A stretch of 64,000 nt of DNA, taken from NCBI RefSeq assembly GCF_905404315.1, contig NC_066304.1, forward strand, positions 8,246,001-8,310,000, in the 5' to 3' direction. Each line of letters opens with the position of its first letter. Position 1 is the first letter of the stretch. Shown in pieces: positions 43,930 through 55,406 of the stretch. Source of the DNA: Leptidea sinapis. Its lineage: Eukaryota > Arthropoda > Insecta > Lepidoptera > Pieridae. The translations under genes were made by a program, and so were the position numbers. The notes below the pieces were generated by a model. The model was not told the DNA's origin, ran no database searches, and saw only the letters and a list, made by a program, of their open reading frames with translations.

Positions 43930-44215
43930 ACAGTTTTAATCATGCTCGCTTAAATGTCACTTGGCAGCGACGTGGGAAGGGTCGTTCCCTTCTCTAAAAT
44001 ATAGTGGAGGGAAACGATGGCTGGCCCATGCGTCATGCTCGTGAATCGGCTCTACTTGTGGTGGTAGGATGATCCTATTACTTGAAACTCTGCTTCAGAT
44101 TATTAAAAGTTATGATATATTTTTATAATCGCTTATAAAATGATCGCAAAATACCTTTATTTATTTATGGTGTGTGTGGATGACGCAGTGTTGAACAATA
44201 TCTGAATTTGTCATT
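43930..44215 (+). repeat. Family A repeat, partial copy
   Basis: CATGCTCGCTTAAATGTCAC, GGTCGTTCCCTTCTCTAAAA, GGAGGGAAACGATGGCTGG, TGCGTCATGCTCGTGAATCG and GGATGATCCTATTAC match the 5' half of the 22.88 kb copy, followed by about 100 bp of the AT-rich middle. It stops where the transposase relic begins. Confidence 0.7.
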
Positions 44216-44950
44216 ACCTCGAGTTTCTCAACAATTGAGGTTATCCACAATACCACATGGCAAATTCTGCGTAAGGCATTAATACCTTACAAGGGGTAAC
44301 TGATGCAACAATTGAAGCATTCCGACCATTCACATCGTGGTATATCCAATCAATTCATTCAAAAACAACTCGATAGTTTGTCTGAGAAGATCATTTTTAT
44401 TATGTATTTTCAGAAACCGCATTTGAGTAGGTATTTAAGAGTGATAAGTTTTACATAATGCGCTGTGTGGTTTGGGGGAGTGATTGGTTCGGTTTTTATT
44501 TTTCGAAATGTTTACTTGCATGCGGTCACGGCTGATGGATTACGCAATCGAGAGACATTAACAACTCAATTTTGGCCTATCATTGATGATATGGATTTCA
44601 CTAACAGTATGGTGGCACGGACCACACGGCCATCAAAACAATGAAGTTATTGAAAACCATATTCTGGATCGCAAAATTTCAAGAAATTCAGTCATTAAGC
44701 TGGATTTAAGACCGTTTGATATTTTGTGTGGTGTTTTAAGATATACTACGTAAGCCTTTGCAGAGCCAATCGAATCGATTGTAGCCTTAAAACTCAAAAT
44801 CCGTGACCTGATCGCCCTCCCCCCCTTTTTTTTTGCCTATCAGTGATTTAACATTTTTGTTGAAACCTTACTCTTTGTTTTATTTTGATTTTAAAAATAG
44901 ATCTTGTTGATTTTTTTTTTGGATTTTATGACCTGGTAACTAAGACCTTT
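44216..44950 (+). pseudogene. Tc1/mariner-superfamily transposase relic
   Basis: The clearest stretch reads CAVWFGGVIGSVFIFRNVYL, then HAVTADGLRNRETLTTQFWP and IIDDMDFTNSMVARTTRPSK. It matches the pattern C-VW-GGVIGPYFF, AVTV-G-RY, F-WP-LDDMD, which in IS630/Tc1/mariner-like transposases precedes the second catalytic Asp in QQDGATCHT; that motif is destroyed here. Downstream fragments LLKTIFWIAKFQ, FKTV-YFVW-FK and KPLQSQSN correspond to the ISR-GD--WPPRSCDLTPLDFFLWG region. Multiple stops and frameshifts; terminal inverted repeats not found. Confidence 0.5.
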
Positions 44951-45840
44951 AAGTCAAAGACAACAAAAAGAGTTTATAAGGTATCATTATTAGTCTGACC
45001 AAAGAGTTTTATCCCTCATGTACTCAGTGAATATTTGTTGATTATTGTTAAGTTTTCTAGGTAATGTCTAATGCCAATAATTCATAATTGCTAATAGATG
45101 TATAAATATATCTACTGAATGTAGTTATTTTTATATTTAAATTAAAGTGCCCAATCTACTACAAAAATTGAGATAAAATGAATAGTCAGATGCCTTTTTA
45201 GAGTTTATGCATGTTTTAAGTCGGTGTATTTTTAACTGTGTATTAGCCAGCACCCGTTAAATAGTTTTAATTGAAAGGTTAGGATTAAAAAAAAATGTTC
45301 TCAAAATGGATTAAAATCTGCCTTATCTCTAAAGTTGGACCAAATTGTAGATTGCATTTATATAATTTTATTTGAATCTATTTAACAGTAGAGGATACCA
45401 CTCCAAAGATGAAGACACGTGGTAAGGTTGAAACTATAACATCAAGTTTGAAGTAGATGGGAGAGTTCAGACGGAGCGACGTACAAGTTTTGCCATCAAT
45501 AACGACTTGATGACCGAAATATCCGGGACGACTCTACACTTTCCTAAGCCTTAAACTATAAAGTTAGTTACATCGCTGTAATAGTACCCATATATTATAT
45601 TGTTATCTATACTAAATCTTGTTTATTATTTTAATCATAAATTTAAGCCAACAGTAACGAAATTATATACTTCTGGATTCTATGTAAAATAAACAAAACA
45701 AACAAAACAAAAAGCCACGACTGAAAACATGCATATATTCTAGCGTAAAAAAACCAAGTTTAAAAAAACGACTTTAAAAACAAAATTAAAAAATAACTTA
45801 ATAAAGATTTAATTTTATACACCTCTTATGCACATCTTAT
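44951..45840. other. AT-rich region, nothing recognised
   Basis: No gene or repeat supported. Confidence 0.4.
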
Positions 45841-46060
45841 CGTTGGAAGTTGGAAGTGCACTCGCACGGAACGCGAGACGTTCCGTGACTTCCAACTAGC
45901 CAACCATTTAAGTGACGTATCGTCATAAAATCTACAGGATTCATCTACATGATCTACTTTACAGTTGAAAACCTGCTCAACCCCAATATTTGCATATTGG
46001 GAAATTGACTTGAGATGTCGCTCTTGCTGTCATTTCTGGAATTAATATACAAATAAAATT
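45841..46060 (-). repeat. tRNA-like repeat family, second copy with foldback
   Basis: The body at about 45935-46040 is the reverse complement of the 40.2 kb body (TCTACTTTACAGTTGAAAAC, CTGCTCAACCCCAATA, GAGATGTCGCTC). The tRNA-like part at 45841-45925 is altered: only the anticodon-arm region (CTCGCACGGAACGCGAGA) is recognisable, and it is embedded in a nested hairpin (arms 45848-45857 with 45888-45897, and 45866-45873 with 45879-45886). Box A and box B are largely lost. Confidence 0.65.
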
Positions 46061-46311
46061 TCTATTATAAATATTATAAATGTTCATTAAATGAAAATTA
46101 CTGACAAATTACACACGGACAATTTGACCAATCGATAGTGTGTATGTGTTTACTATGAGGTAAGCTGAATGTGGAATAAGTAAATATTTATTGGGTGTTA
46201 TTTATTAGGCTAAGAAGGATTATTATTATTTATTATTTTCTGTTTATTATAAATAATTCTATTATTTATTATTAATAATTATAATTTATTTATTACAAAT
46301 TATTTGTCGCA
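46061..46311. other. AT-rich spacer
   Basis: Rich in TTATTATTTATTA-type sequence at 46215-46300; nothing else recognised. Confidence 0.4.
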
Positions 46312-46672
46312 TCATTGTGTGTCCTTATCACGAGGAGTGTTCTGAAGAGCTGTTTTAACTGAAACCTGTCGCCGAATTTCACCTTGGCACGACATGCCAC
46401 AAATTAGGATATCATCCCCACCATCTGGATGTGTGGCGTTCCTCAACAGTTCGGTTTTCAAGGAGCTTTCTTGAACGTACTGCAAAGCTGTGGAAGTAGC
46501 TTCCTTGTGCGGTGACTCCGGGACGATACCTTCAAAAAAGCGCGACACCTTCCTTAAAAGCTGGCAACGCCCCTGTGATACCTCTGGTGTTGCAAGATTC
46601 TCTTGCGGCAGGTGGCGGCATTGACCACCTAACACCAGCTCGTTTGTACTTTTCCATAAAAAAATATTTAAA
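46312..46672 (+). pseudogene. CR1-like LINE 3' fragment
   Basis: Starts within the RT C-terminus (CACGAGGAGTGTTCTGAAGA, equivalent to YHGECSEEL), continues through HKLGYHPHHLDVW, RS-RS-FLERTAKLW and CAV-PGRY remnants with frameshifts, then the 3' tail (CTTCAAAAAAGC, GATACCTCTGG, GATTCTCTTGCGGC, CATAAAAAAATA). Same family as 5.2 and 58.9 kb. Truncated to 360 bp. Flanked on the 5' side by AT-rich sequence at about 46312. Confidence 0.75.
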
Positions 46673-47451
46673 AATAAACAAATATTGTTATGAAATCAAA
46701 ACAATTTGGAGGTTAGAATGTTTGTTGATCAACACTCGAGCAAATTTTGTAGAATCATGTAAATTACCATATCACCACCATATTATATTATTTGCAACAT
46801 TACATCTTAATTAAGATAATATTTCAGTAACTTAATTTTAAAGATTTATTTCAACACAATATTTTCATGAATCGGATCGCAGCGCCAGCTACCGGGACAC
46901 ACTTAAATTAAAATATTCGACAGTCGACACAGCGATCGCAGCGGTTTCTGCTGGATTTAATATAAAACATTTCAAGATCAACAATAATTTATAAATTAAT
47001 TTAATAAATATTTTCCGGAGGACTGAATTATAAATCTTAGATTCATAATACTGGAATAGATAGATATCACAAAAACAATCATGAAAATCCGTCTATCCGT
47101 TTAGATGGAGTTCACTAGATACATATGGACAGAAGAATTAAATATGGACTGAAGCAAAAATTTAAGCCAATAAATAAATATTTGTTATTTACTTAAAATA
47201 AAAAATTCCGAAGATTTTTTTTTTAGAAGTGTAATTTTTACCATATTTATAGGACCGTTAGGCTGTGGCGATAGTTAATACAAATGGGGCTACCTTTATT
47301 AGTGGTCATATTTCTCATACTATTCCGAAGACTATTTTTCTTTTTCAACTACCTATATTTTTGATCGATGATAATAATTACACCGTTATCTATGGTAGGT
47401 CTTGGGAAAAATCAATACTAAATGAAACTTACAAGGGTAACGTTGTATTAA
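46673..47451. other. AT-rich region, nothing recognised
   Basis: A GC-richer block at about 46870-46950 contains CAGCGCCAGCTACCGGGAC; no coding sense. No gene supported. Confidence 0.4.
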
Positions 47452-47835
47452 GTGTTATTGAGTTACGTTACTACAGAAGCACAAAGAAGACTTAATACAA
47501 TAATCCGATCTAAACACAGTTGCACCTCGTGTGCAATAAATCTACGAGATACATTGTTTAGTGTGAGTTATGAATTTATGATAATTGTATGCGAAGTGAC
47601 GCGCCACGAGAGGATGGCCGGTCACCCCCCTCCACCCCCCTCCGCCCCTGTACTAACGGCGGCGAGAGCCTTTTGTCTGCAGTTAGACATTAATACGCGG
47701 CTGAATTTCCTTTTAGACAACAGTAACTGCACTCTTGAGATGGTCCGCGTTAGAAAATCATCTCTAATTCAACGTATTAAAGTTGAAAGCGCCTTAGCGA
47801 GTCGTCGTTCTGTTTCCCGCTTACGAAGCAATTGA
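47452..47835 (+). other. Unassigned 127-codon frame in GC-rich patch
   Basis: The frame runs MLLSYVTTEAQRRLNTIIRS at the start, a proline run (GHPPPPPSAPVL) at about residues 77-88, and LDINTRLNFLLDNSNCTLEM then VRVRKSSLIQRIKVESALAS at the end. The proline run comes from a C-rich tract (47625-47648), and the second half (47650-47835) has higher GC than its surroundings. A possible acceptor TTTTGTCTGCAG ends at 47681. No domain is recognised, and it may equally be a conserved non-coding element or chance frame. Confidence 0.25.
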
Positions 47836-49077
47836 AATTTACATCCGTATGCGGATCCGGAGGAATTACGGCCCAAGTTATATTAATACGAGATTGCGGT
47901 GAGGGTCGCGGGCTCGATCCGCAAATATGTACCGAGCTAACTTACTGTTGTGTAATTATGACTTAGTTGTGCGCCTCGTGTACTACGATGTACGGGCCTT
48001 GTTCACCACACCGCCTTACCAAGTGTCATTCATCACATCAATGAAGGTTAATATATTTTGACGTGTATCGCTTATAATATACTTATATTTACATAAAATA
48101 ATAATATAGCCTTTGTTGCTGTTCACAGAGATGATGAAATGATATTTTACTCAATGTAAAATCTAAATTGTCTACGTTCAGCTTAACAGCTAGTCGTTCG
48201 ACAAGCAACTCCTCTAAATATTTCTACTCCTCTGTTTTAAGGGACTCATTTGACTTCATCTTCTCAACGGTTCATTTGTCTGTTAAAAAGAATAGGTTTT
48301 CTGCAAATGTCTGAAAGCTAGTAAAGAGACTGAAGCATCTTTTTAACTTATGGACGCCACAGATCTAGAACAAAATAGATGGTCTCGAACTTGATGAGGT
48401 GCCAGTGTGTTGACTCATTTCGCGTCCACCCGCCTGTCCAATTGTTAATCTCAATGTGGTTTTCATAAAACATAACGTGAGCGTATCATTGAAAACAGTC
48501 ATGTTGTATCGAGGGTCACACTTGACGATCATGTTATTTGTTTAAAGTAAATCAATATCACTGAGATAGTTGAAGAGACAGATGACTTTAATGAAGCGAT
48601 AGAAAAGTAAAGGAGAGGTGAAACTACAACCTTTGTTTAAAAAATAGCTAGAGAGTTCACGATAACATGATCGACCAATCATTCCCCAAAACCGTACGAA
48701 TAAAACAGGCCACGGTACCGTAACAAGAAAATACATTTACTAGCTAGTATCATAAACCCGCAATCAAGTAGTGTTATTCTGAATTGAACATTTAGCCTAA
48801 TGTTTGGCGTTGTTAATCAACAACAACCAGTAAAAGTGTTGTAAATAGTTCCCGTGGGAGGTAAACCGAGGCCTCAACAATAAAACGGTAACTTGTTTAC
48901 TAAGTGCGCAACTCGAAACTTTATATTATGATTAAGGAAACGCTTGAAATTTGTTAATAAATTTTAAACTTTGAGCATTTGAGAACACACGCTGTCGAAG
49001 TAAATGATTTACATGACAACTTGTCATTACACGTCTCTTCTCCGTCTAGGTCCGAATCTATTATATAGCTTACTATA
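47836..49077. other. AT-rich region, nothing recognised
   Basis: No gene or repeat supported. The 64-codon minus frame at 48542-48736 is unremarkable. Confidence 0.4.
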
Positions 49078-49330
49078 CTATCTGACCCGGGAAGCATTGC
49101 TCTTCCATATAAATTATAAAAGAAACCGAACGTAAGTATGAAAGTGAAATATTAAATGTTACACGTGAATATCGAGCAAATACGCTTAGATTTGAGAGTG
49201 TAAGGCGTTGCGCTTTGGGAAAATAGTCCTGAGCCCGAGTATGATAACGGTCCTTTTTTTGATGAAAATCAAACGGATCTGTGAGTATGGGATCTATGAC
49301 AAGAATAAAAATACATAAAAAAAAACAATA
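49078..49330 (-). mobile_element. Helitron-like element, diverged copy
   Basis: Plus-strand ACTATCTGACCCGGGAAGCA, then TTGCTCTTCCATATAAATTA is the reverse of a Helitron 3' end of the same family as 49744-50081. The terminal hairpin is GGAAG/CTTCC (49090-49094 with 49102-49106). The terminal CTAG is changed to ATAG on the element strand. The 5' end cannot be placed; 49330 is an approximate limit. Confidence 0.5.
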
Positions 49331-49743
49331 ACCATTCATTTTATCAATTTAATGTATTTCATTAGCGTTACTGACATATATATGAGTAGACCTCAAGGTA
49401 ACGTAAAATATATTTTTTGTCTTTAAATAAACAAATCATAGAAAATAACAGTTTTAATTTCGAAGGGAAATTGATTTTACAACATTTTTGACAGTCCATC
49501 TATAGCTATCATTAATAATCGCAAGAATATGCAACCTCTGAAAAACATGGTGTGCCCAAATCTAAGTTACAAATCTTTGCGACTTATTGATTAACATCGA
49601 ACTTTTACAAAAAAAAATAAAGAATATCTTAAACATCCTTAAAATATGTCCAACCGATAAATTTGATAAATATTGTTTCATTTGTATTTTTGTGTACTTT
49701 TTTCGCCTATGTTTAATTGTATGTCAAATCGTTATATTTTGTA
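49331..49743. other. AT-rich spacer between Helitrons
   Basis: Nothing recognised. Confidence 0.4.
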
Positions 49744-50081
49744 CTAGCTGACCCGGCAAACGTTGTTTTGCCATATATAATTCACGCGATAGTTTTATAA
49801 GTAATAATAAGTAAGTAATTATAGCCTGTACATCATTTTGTTCTATTGTCAATAGTTTTTGCAGCGCACGCAAAAATAGATTTTCGATTTTACACCTTGT
49901 GTTACAAAATAGCAATTTTATTACGGATCCCTAATTTTGAAAAAAAAAACAAATTCTATAGCCTTCCTCGATAAATGGACTACCCAACACTGAAAGAATC
50001 ATTCAAATCGGACCAGTAGTACCAGAGATTAGCGCATTCAAACAAACAAACAAACACTGCAGCTTTATATATTAGTATAGA
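49744..50081 (-). mobile_element. Non-autonomous Helitron, 338 bp
   Basis: On the minus strand it begins TCTATACTAATATATAAAGC (5' end at 50081) and ends GGGTCAGCTAG at 49744, flanked by host A and T as required. The 3' hairpin GGCAAA/TTTGCC (49755-49760 with 49767-49772) is 7 nt from CTAG. The interior on the plus strand has TTCCTCGATAAATGGACTAC, CACTGAAAGAATCATTCAAA and TCGGACCAGTAGTACC plus (AAAC)n at 50040-50054. Non-coding. Both ends are intact, so this is the best reference copy in the window. Confidence 0.85.
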
Positions 50082-52365
50082 TTATATTCACTCCTACTTT
50101 GTTTATAGTGGAAACTTTATTGGCTTATAAATTATGTGTTACAATGTGTATATAACTTAAGCTGTTTGTTTTCCAATAAATAAATAAATAAACATTACGG
50201 CATAAATTCAAATGCACTTCAATATTAGGCATACTTACACTGAAATGACCGAGTGGTAAATTGGCAATGACAATATCACAAAACAGAAAAAACTAGCTTG
50301 CTGTTCCGTGGACAATATAAAAGTCCTCTATAGCAATCAATGCTTCATTGTACGTTGTGTTACTCAATATAATAATCGTTAGATAGTTATTTATTTTGGT
50401 TTGCTAACGATATTCACAATCTGATAAAGGTTTTGTCAGTAAACAAAAGTTATACATTTATATAATAATTCAAAAGCAAACACTGCATGCAATAAGTAGG
50501 GACGTTGAAGTTGCTAACGTACGTATGTAGATTAAATACAAAAATTCTCTTATATATAAAAAAAAACAAAAACTTACTATAATATTACTAATACTAACTA
50601 TTGAAAACAGTGAGAAAGTAAATATAAAAATAATCAAAATGATTGTCAAGCCTTGTATGATTGGTTGACTTCGCTGGTTACTAACATTCGAAACATCCTA
50701 GGCGAAGTAATATGGATATCAAACGACTCTACTTATTATATATATCTTACATAATCGTAGGATGGTGGAATTGGCGCCAAGTATTGCTCTAGTACGTGAA
50801 GGCACAAGGGGAGTAATATCAAAGATTGTTGCAACATTGGTCAAATAGTGACAAAGAAATATACGTACAGTTGGTTTGCTTTACAAGATTCATAATGAGG
50901 TTAATATATTATCGATATCATAGTAAAAAGAAAAGACAAAGTTCTATTTGACATTATAAACGGGTTGGATGGACCATGGGATCCAGTACAGTGGTACATT
51001 TGATTTAGGAATTAATCACGCCAAGGGCAAAATGACAAAAGAAAAAATACAGTAATAATAATATAACATATATTTATTTTAAAATATATAATGCAAGTTA
51101 CTTTGTTTTATTTATACGGTATCAGATATAATCTTTTTACTATGCGAGAGGGCGGCGCCTTTGCTTTGAGTCTTGTGGAGGAGGTTGTGGTGGGAAGTGC
51201 TGAGCTCGTCAACTCGAGACAGGATATTAAACCGAGATCTGCCGTATTTGATTTATTAATCTCATAACTAATGTTCACCTGTTTCATCAAACTGTGGATT
51301 TGAACTCTGAATAAAGATAACATTAAAATATTATAAATCTGGTACAGCTTATTTATACGTGATTTTAAATGACGGAATATTAGTTTGCCATTTTGCCATT
51401 CACTTTTAGTGTTTCGCTAAAATAAAGTTTCCTAATTAGATAAACATTGAAGTACAACGAAGTTAGATAATTATGCTCAACCACACAAAAATACATTTTT
51501 AAGAATTATATTGTATGTGTTGTGGTGTCTTGTTGATTTGACGTATTTGTTTATAATTATTACTGTATATAATTATTGCGAGGTAAGTTATTTCCAAATA
51601 TGATGGAAGTTGTTGCTGTATAATTTTACGCTAAATCATACATAGAATATACTATGTTACAAAAAAACAAGAATACTTCTTACTGTTTGTAACGTAAACC
51701 CATAAAAAGCAATGACGCGGATACAATTATAATGACTACTATATATTTAGAACTTACATCATAACGACTAATTATCACGCGATAAAACTAGATTTAAAAT
51801 AAACATGTCAAATGTCACAGATTAAAATAATTAAAAATAACTATTACTAGCTAATGACATAGAATCATGCAATATTATAATAAACGGTTCAACAGTTAAG
51901 GCAATAAACTATTCCTATAAATAAATTCACAATCATTGTGGTCACGCCCTCCCCGTTAATGAGTGATTTACTTCGTAATTCAGTGCAAAATTATTTGTAA
52001 CCTAGAATATTGGTGCCCACAAGCGGTCAAACACACTCAACACAGGGAATAAGTTAACAATTTGTGATTCAAATGACGTCCTGGGAGTGTGTCATATCAT
52101 GTCTATCATAGACTTACTATGTACTAACGAACAGAAAAAGTGTGCGAGAGGGAAGAACATCTTTACTGGAGATACAGCAAGATATAATCTATTATTACTC
52201 AAACCGATTTTTGATTGGCAAGTTGTAAACAGTCAGTAAGTGTTGGCGTTAGTTCCTTAGTATCGTAATTTCAAACCAGTCTGTTGGGCTGTCAGCTCGT
52301 CTATACACTACATTATTTGAGTCCGCGGTGTCTGTAAGAAGATGATAATTCGATGTCATGGATGT
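50082..52365. other. AT-rich region, nothing firm
   Basis: A 71-codon minus frame at 51108-51323 (ends KAPPSRIVKRLYLIPYK, followed by AATAAA on that strand near 51070) could be a terminal exon, but no domain or acceptor supports it. No repeats classified. Confidence 0.35.
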
Positions 52366-52369
52366 TTAT

Positions 52370-52507
52370 ATGTATTTATGTATGTTTAATTAAGTATATT
52401 GTATTAAATATATCGTTGTCTTGCAACCCATAACACAGGCTATAAATGCCTAATTTGGGGCAAGATAATTTGTGTAAAAGTGTGTCAATATTATTATTAT
52501 TATTATG
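52370..52507 (+). mobile_element. SINE 3' part with ATT tail
   Basis: GTATATTGTATTAAATATAT, CGTTGTCTTGC, CACAGGCTATAAATGCCTAA, TTTGGGGCAAGATAATTTGT and a (ATT)n tail at 52491-52507. It is the same body as the SINE at 23941-24104 but without a recognisable box B. 5'-truncated. Confidence 0.65.
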
Positions 52508-53220
52508 CTAATAATGGAAAAATGGATTCCCTTGAAGTTTTAGTAAAATACAAAACAAGTCTACCATACTTAGTTCCAACTTTAAATGTATTTGATGTTT
52601 TTTTTAACATTTTAAATAATATTATTAACAGGAACATATTTTATCAAAGAACCAAACGTCAACAGACCACTAAATGCGAAATATAGAAAAAGAAACAGAA
52701 CTTTTTAAAGGAAGCCCTTAATCCATTATTACTAGTAAAGTAAGTTTTAAAAGTGTTATCTGTGATATATCCACACATGTCACTCAGTAGCCACCATCTG
52801 TGTTTACAATGCACGTGCGAGGGTGGCAGCTCATCGCTGTCTGTCTGGTGGGGCGATGTCTTCTAGTGCTGACTGCTGGCCGCACTCTAAATACAACACC
52901 CTCACTAATTATGTGCTAACGAATTGCTCACCGCTTAAGAGGAGTGACGAGTGAGATATTAAATGTATCTCAACTCTTAATATGTTTAACGTGAAGCGAG
53001 ACTCATATTCATTAAGAGAGCTGTTCGGGCAATTTATAGTGTGCGGCCGAGTGAGTCGCTTAGATCTAAATTTAAAGATCTTAAAATTACGACTGTTTTT
53101 ATATAATCTAATAAAAATGTATATAAAAATTTTGTATGAGTATAGTTTTCGTAAACATGTCAATAATTTTCAAAAGATATGTGAATTGTCATAATATTAA
53201 TACCACAAACGTAAACAATT
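52508..53220. other. Spacer with a short signal-peptide-like frame
   Basis: At 52809-52919 a 36-codon frame begins MHVRGWQLIAVCLVGRCLLV inside a GC-rich patch. The donor candidates after it are poor, so it is not called as an exon. The rest is AT-rich. Confidence 0.3.
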
Positions 53221-53409
53221 TGTTATGTTTTTAAAGTGATAACACTCACTTCTGGGATTAATAGCACAAATAAAACTGAAAACAACATTTTATGAACGAT
53301 GCGGGACTCGAACACGCGACCTCTCGCGTTCCGTGCGAATTAAAGAAAGCATAAAAGATTTTATCAACGATTCGTCACTCGAACGGTTGGCTCAGTTGGA
53401 AAGAGTGTA
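53221..53409. repeat. tRNA-like repeat family, inverted/rearranged copy
   Basis: At 53221-53337 (minus) are the tail module and the 3' half of the tRNA-like part (ATGCGGGACTCGAACACGCG, CTCTCGCGTTCCGTGCG). At 53345-53409 (plus) are the body end and 5' half (GATTTTATCAACGATTCGTC, ACTCGAACGGTTGGCTCAGT, TGGAAAGAGTG). The two halves of one tRNA-like module now point in opposite directions. Confidence 0.6.
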
Positions 53410-54356
53410 ACCAGAAACATAAAAAAACTGGTAAAATGCTCACTTCTAGGGTAAGTAAACTTGACAAGTCATTTAGAGGAAATTGCGTTAGATTTTATAA
53501 TAAGCATCCTGATAACATAATGAAAATGAAAATTATTTTCTAAAAATTAACTTATTTATGAAAATATAACAATCAGTCTTATATTAAAGTTTTTAAGTAT
53601 ATCTCCTAGCAATATATTATTAACTTTGAAATAGTGATTAAATAACATAATATAAAAAATTTATACTTATTTAAAAGGAGTTAATTAATTAGTCTTTCTA
53701 TGTCAACCAAAATCTGACGTCATTTTGTATTTTACAAGCAGTACAGTGGAATATAGAATAAAAGTATCATATTTTCAATTGGCATGACAACAACATTGTT
53801 TCTAGTAGATTTATAGGCACAATAACAAAAAAAGTAAAAACGAAAAATTTATTTACCGAGACCAAAAATACAATATGTGAAGCCACTCATTAACGCCATA
53901 CGACTACAGCGGCTTAATTCGCACAAGTTAGCAGGTCGCAGGGAGAACGAGAGAAGAAGAAGGAACCACGTGAGGGTGACAAGTTATTTTTACTTAGTCT
54001 ACCTGCCCCTTTAGCCAACCATCCGCGGTCTCCCCCACTCTACATTACCCCTATCTCTTATTTAGAATAAATATTAATATTCCTAGGGAAGTACAAAAAT
54101 TAACGAAACCTCCTTTCAAAATCAACGGAACTAATCCGAATCTTGGTCAAAATGCTTTACTATACCGATGAATAATAACTTATAATTCAATTCATAACGT
54201 AGTCCATGTCGTTATAAAGACCAACAACGACAGTACTAAGGAAAGCGTACCTACAGATTTTTCTCAAATTCAAGAAATTGGCGGATGAGACAATAACATA
54301 TTAGCTTAGTTAGTAGAGAGTTAATTGAAATAATGTAAAGTATAAATTTAATATAA
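53410..54356. other. AT-rich region, nothing recognised
   Basis: No gene or repeat supported. Confidence 0.4.
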
Positions 54357-54800
54357 TTTTTAACCGACTTCAAAAAAGGAGGAGGTTCTCAATTAGTCGG
54401 TATTTTTTTTATGTTTGTTACTTCAAAACTTTCAACTGGGTGAACCGATTTTGATAGTTCTTTTTTTATTTGAAAGACATATATGAACACGGGAAGATAG
54501 TGCTTAGTAATATTTAATTATATTTAAAATGTATGGTCCATTGTAGTTTGGTCCAGATCTGACAATGGCAACCATGAGAAAACCATAAAAGTCTTAAATT
54601 TGCTATACATACGTATAGCAAAGTGGATGATAAATTTACGAATAACTCAATATCGCGCCCTCCGATTTCGATAATTTTTTATTGGAAAGGATATACTTTA
54701 ATGATAGTTTGGTGAATGTTTGGTTAGGTTCTAATTACGGAATCCATGACAAAGTAACGGAACACTGTCTGTAATCAAAGTGCAAAGCACTTACGTTCAT
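54357..54800 (+). repeat. Widespread insect repeat (AACCGACTTC...GGAGGAGG type)
   Basis: Starts TTTTAACCGACTTCAAAAAA then GGAGGAGGTTCTCAATTAGT, CGGTATTTTTTTTATG and ACTGGGTGAACCGATTTTGA. This opening is a familiar string in many insect genomes. It also has CGATTTCGATAATTTTTTAT further in. No coding region. The right limit is approximate. Confidence 0.5.
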
Positions 54801-54949
54801 TGCTGCATTGAAAATTTAGTATATGTACACATATTTGGACAAATTGTTAGTTAGTGTACTTCAAATTCACTAAAAATCATAAATTTTTTTTTTTACAAAA
54901 AAACTCTGTACTCTTTCCATTAGGTACCAAAAGTTACTAAATTGCCTAA

Positions 54950-55406
54950 CTTAGATTAAGGTAAGTCTCCGCTGCGCTCCAAGTAGATATCACAGGTGTA
55001 GTCGCAAAGCGCGGCAACTATTACTAAACCTAAGTGGGCATACTCGAGCCTGTCTCGAACAATGTGTGACGTTGACATGTTCTGTTAAACTTTCTTAATA
55101 ATTGAAACTAAAATTCCGGGTTGCGTAGTAAGAAATTGTAAAAATAATACTACTACTACTACTATTATATATATACTACTACCAATATTATAAGAAAGGG
55201 ATCACATATCATCAGTAAGTATTCAATATTTTATTAATTTCAATGTAAAATACTAAGAAGGAATGATACAAAATTTGAAAAATGCCTTTGACTGTCAAGA
55301 TGCCACGCACACAAATATCTAATAGTTGCCGTAATAATAAAGCTACTGTTTCTAAGGTAGTGCGTTGTCTAGTTTGAGCGCAGCGGAGACCAATCCTTAA
55401 TCTAAG
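54950..55406. mobile_element. MITE with terminal inverted repeats
   Basis: Left end CTTAGATTAAGG (54950-54961), right end CCTTAATCTAAG (55395-55406): perfect 12-bp termini. After a short divergent gap, GTCTCCGCTGCGCTC recurs inverted (GAGCGCAGCGGAGAC), extending the repeats to about 35-38 bp. Direct repeats TGCCTAA flank both ends (54943-54949 and 55407-55413) and look like a target-site duplication. The 457-bp interior has no transposase. A 7-8 bp duplication would suit hAT- or P-type machinery. Confidence 0.75.
55141..55180. repeat. (ACT)n microsatellite inside the MITE
   Basis: Five or more ACT units followed by ATATATACTACTACC; imperfect. Confidence 0.6.

Noticed and set aside
52480..52686. 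68-codon frame starting in an ATT tail
   Set aside because: The start lies in the microsatellite tail of a SINE (poly-Tyr from TTATTA repeats); not a gene.
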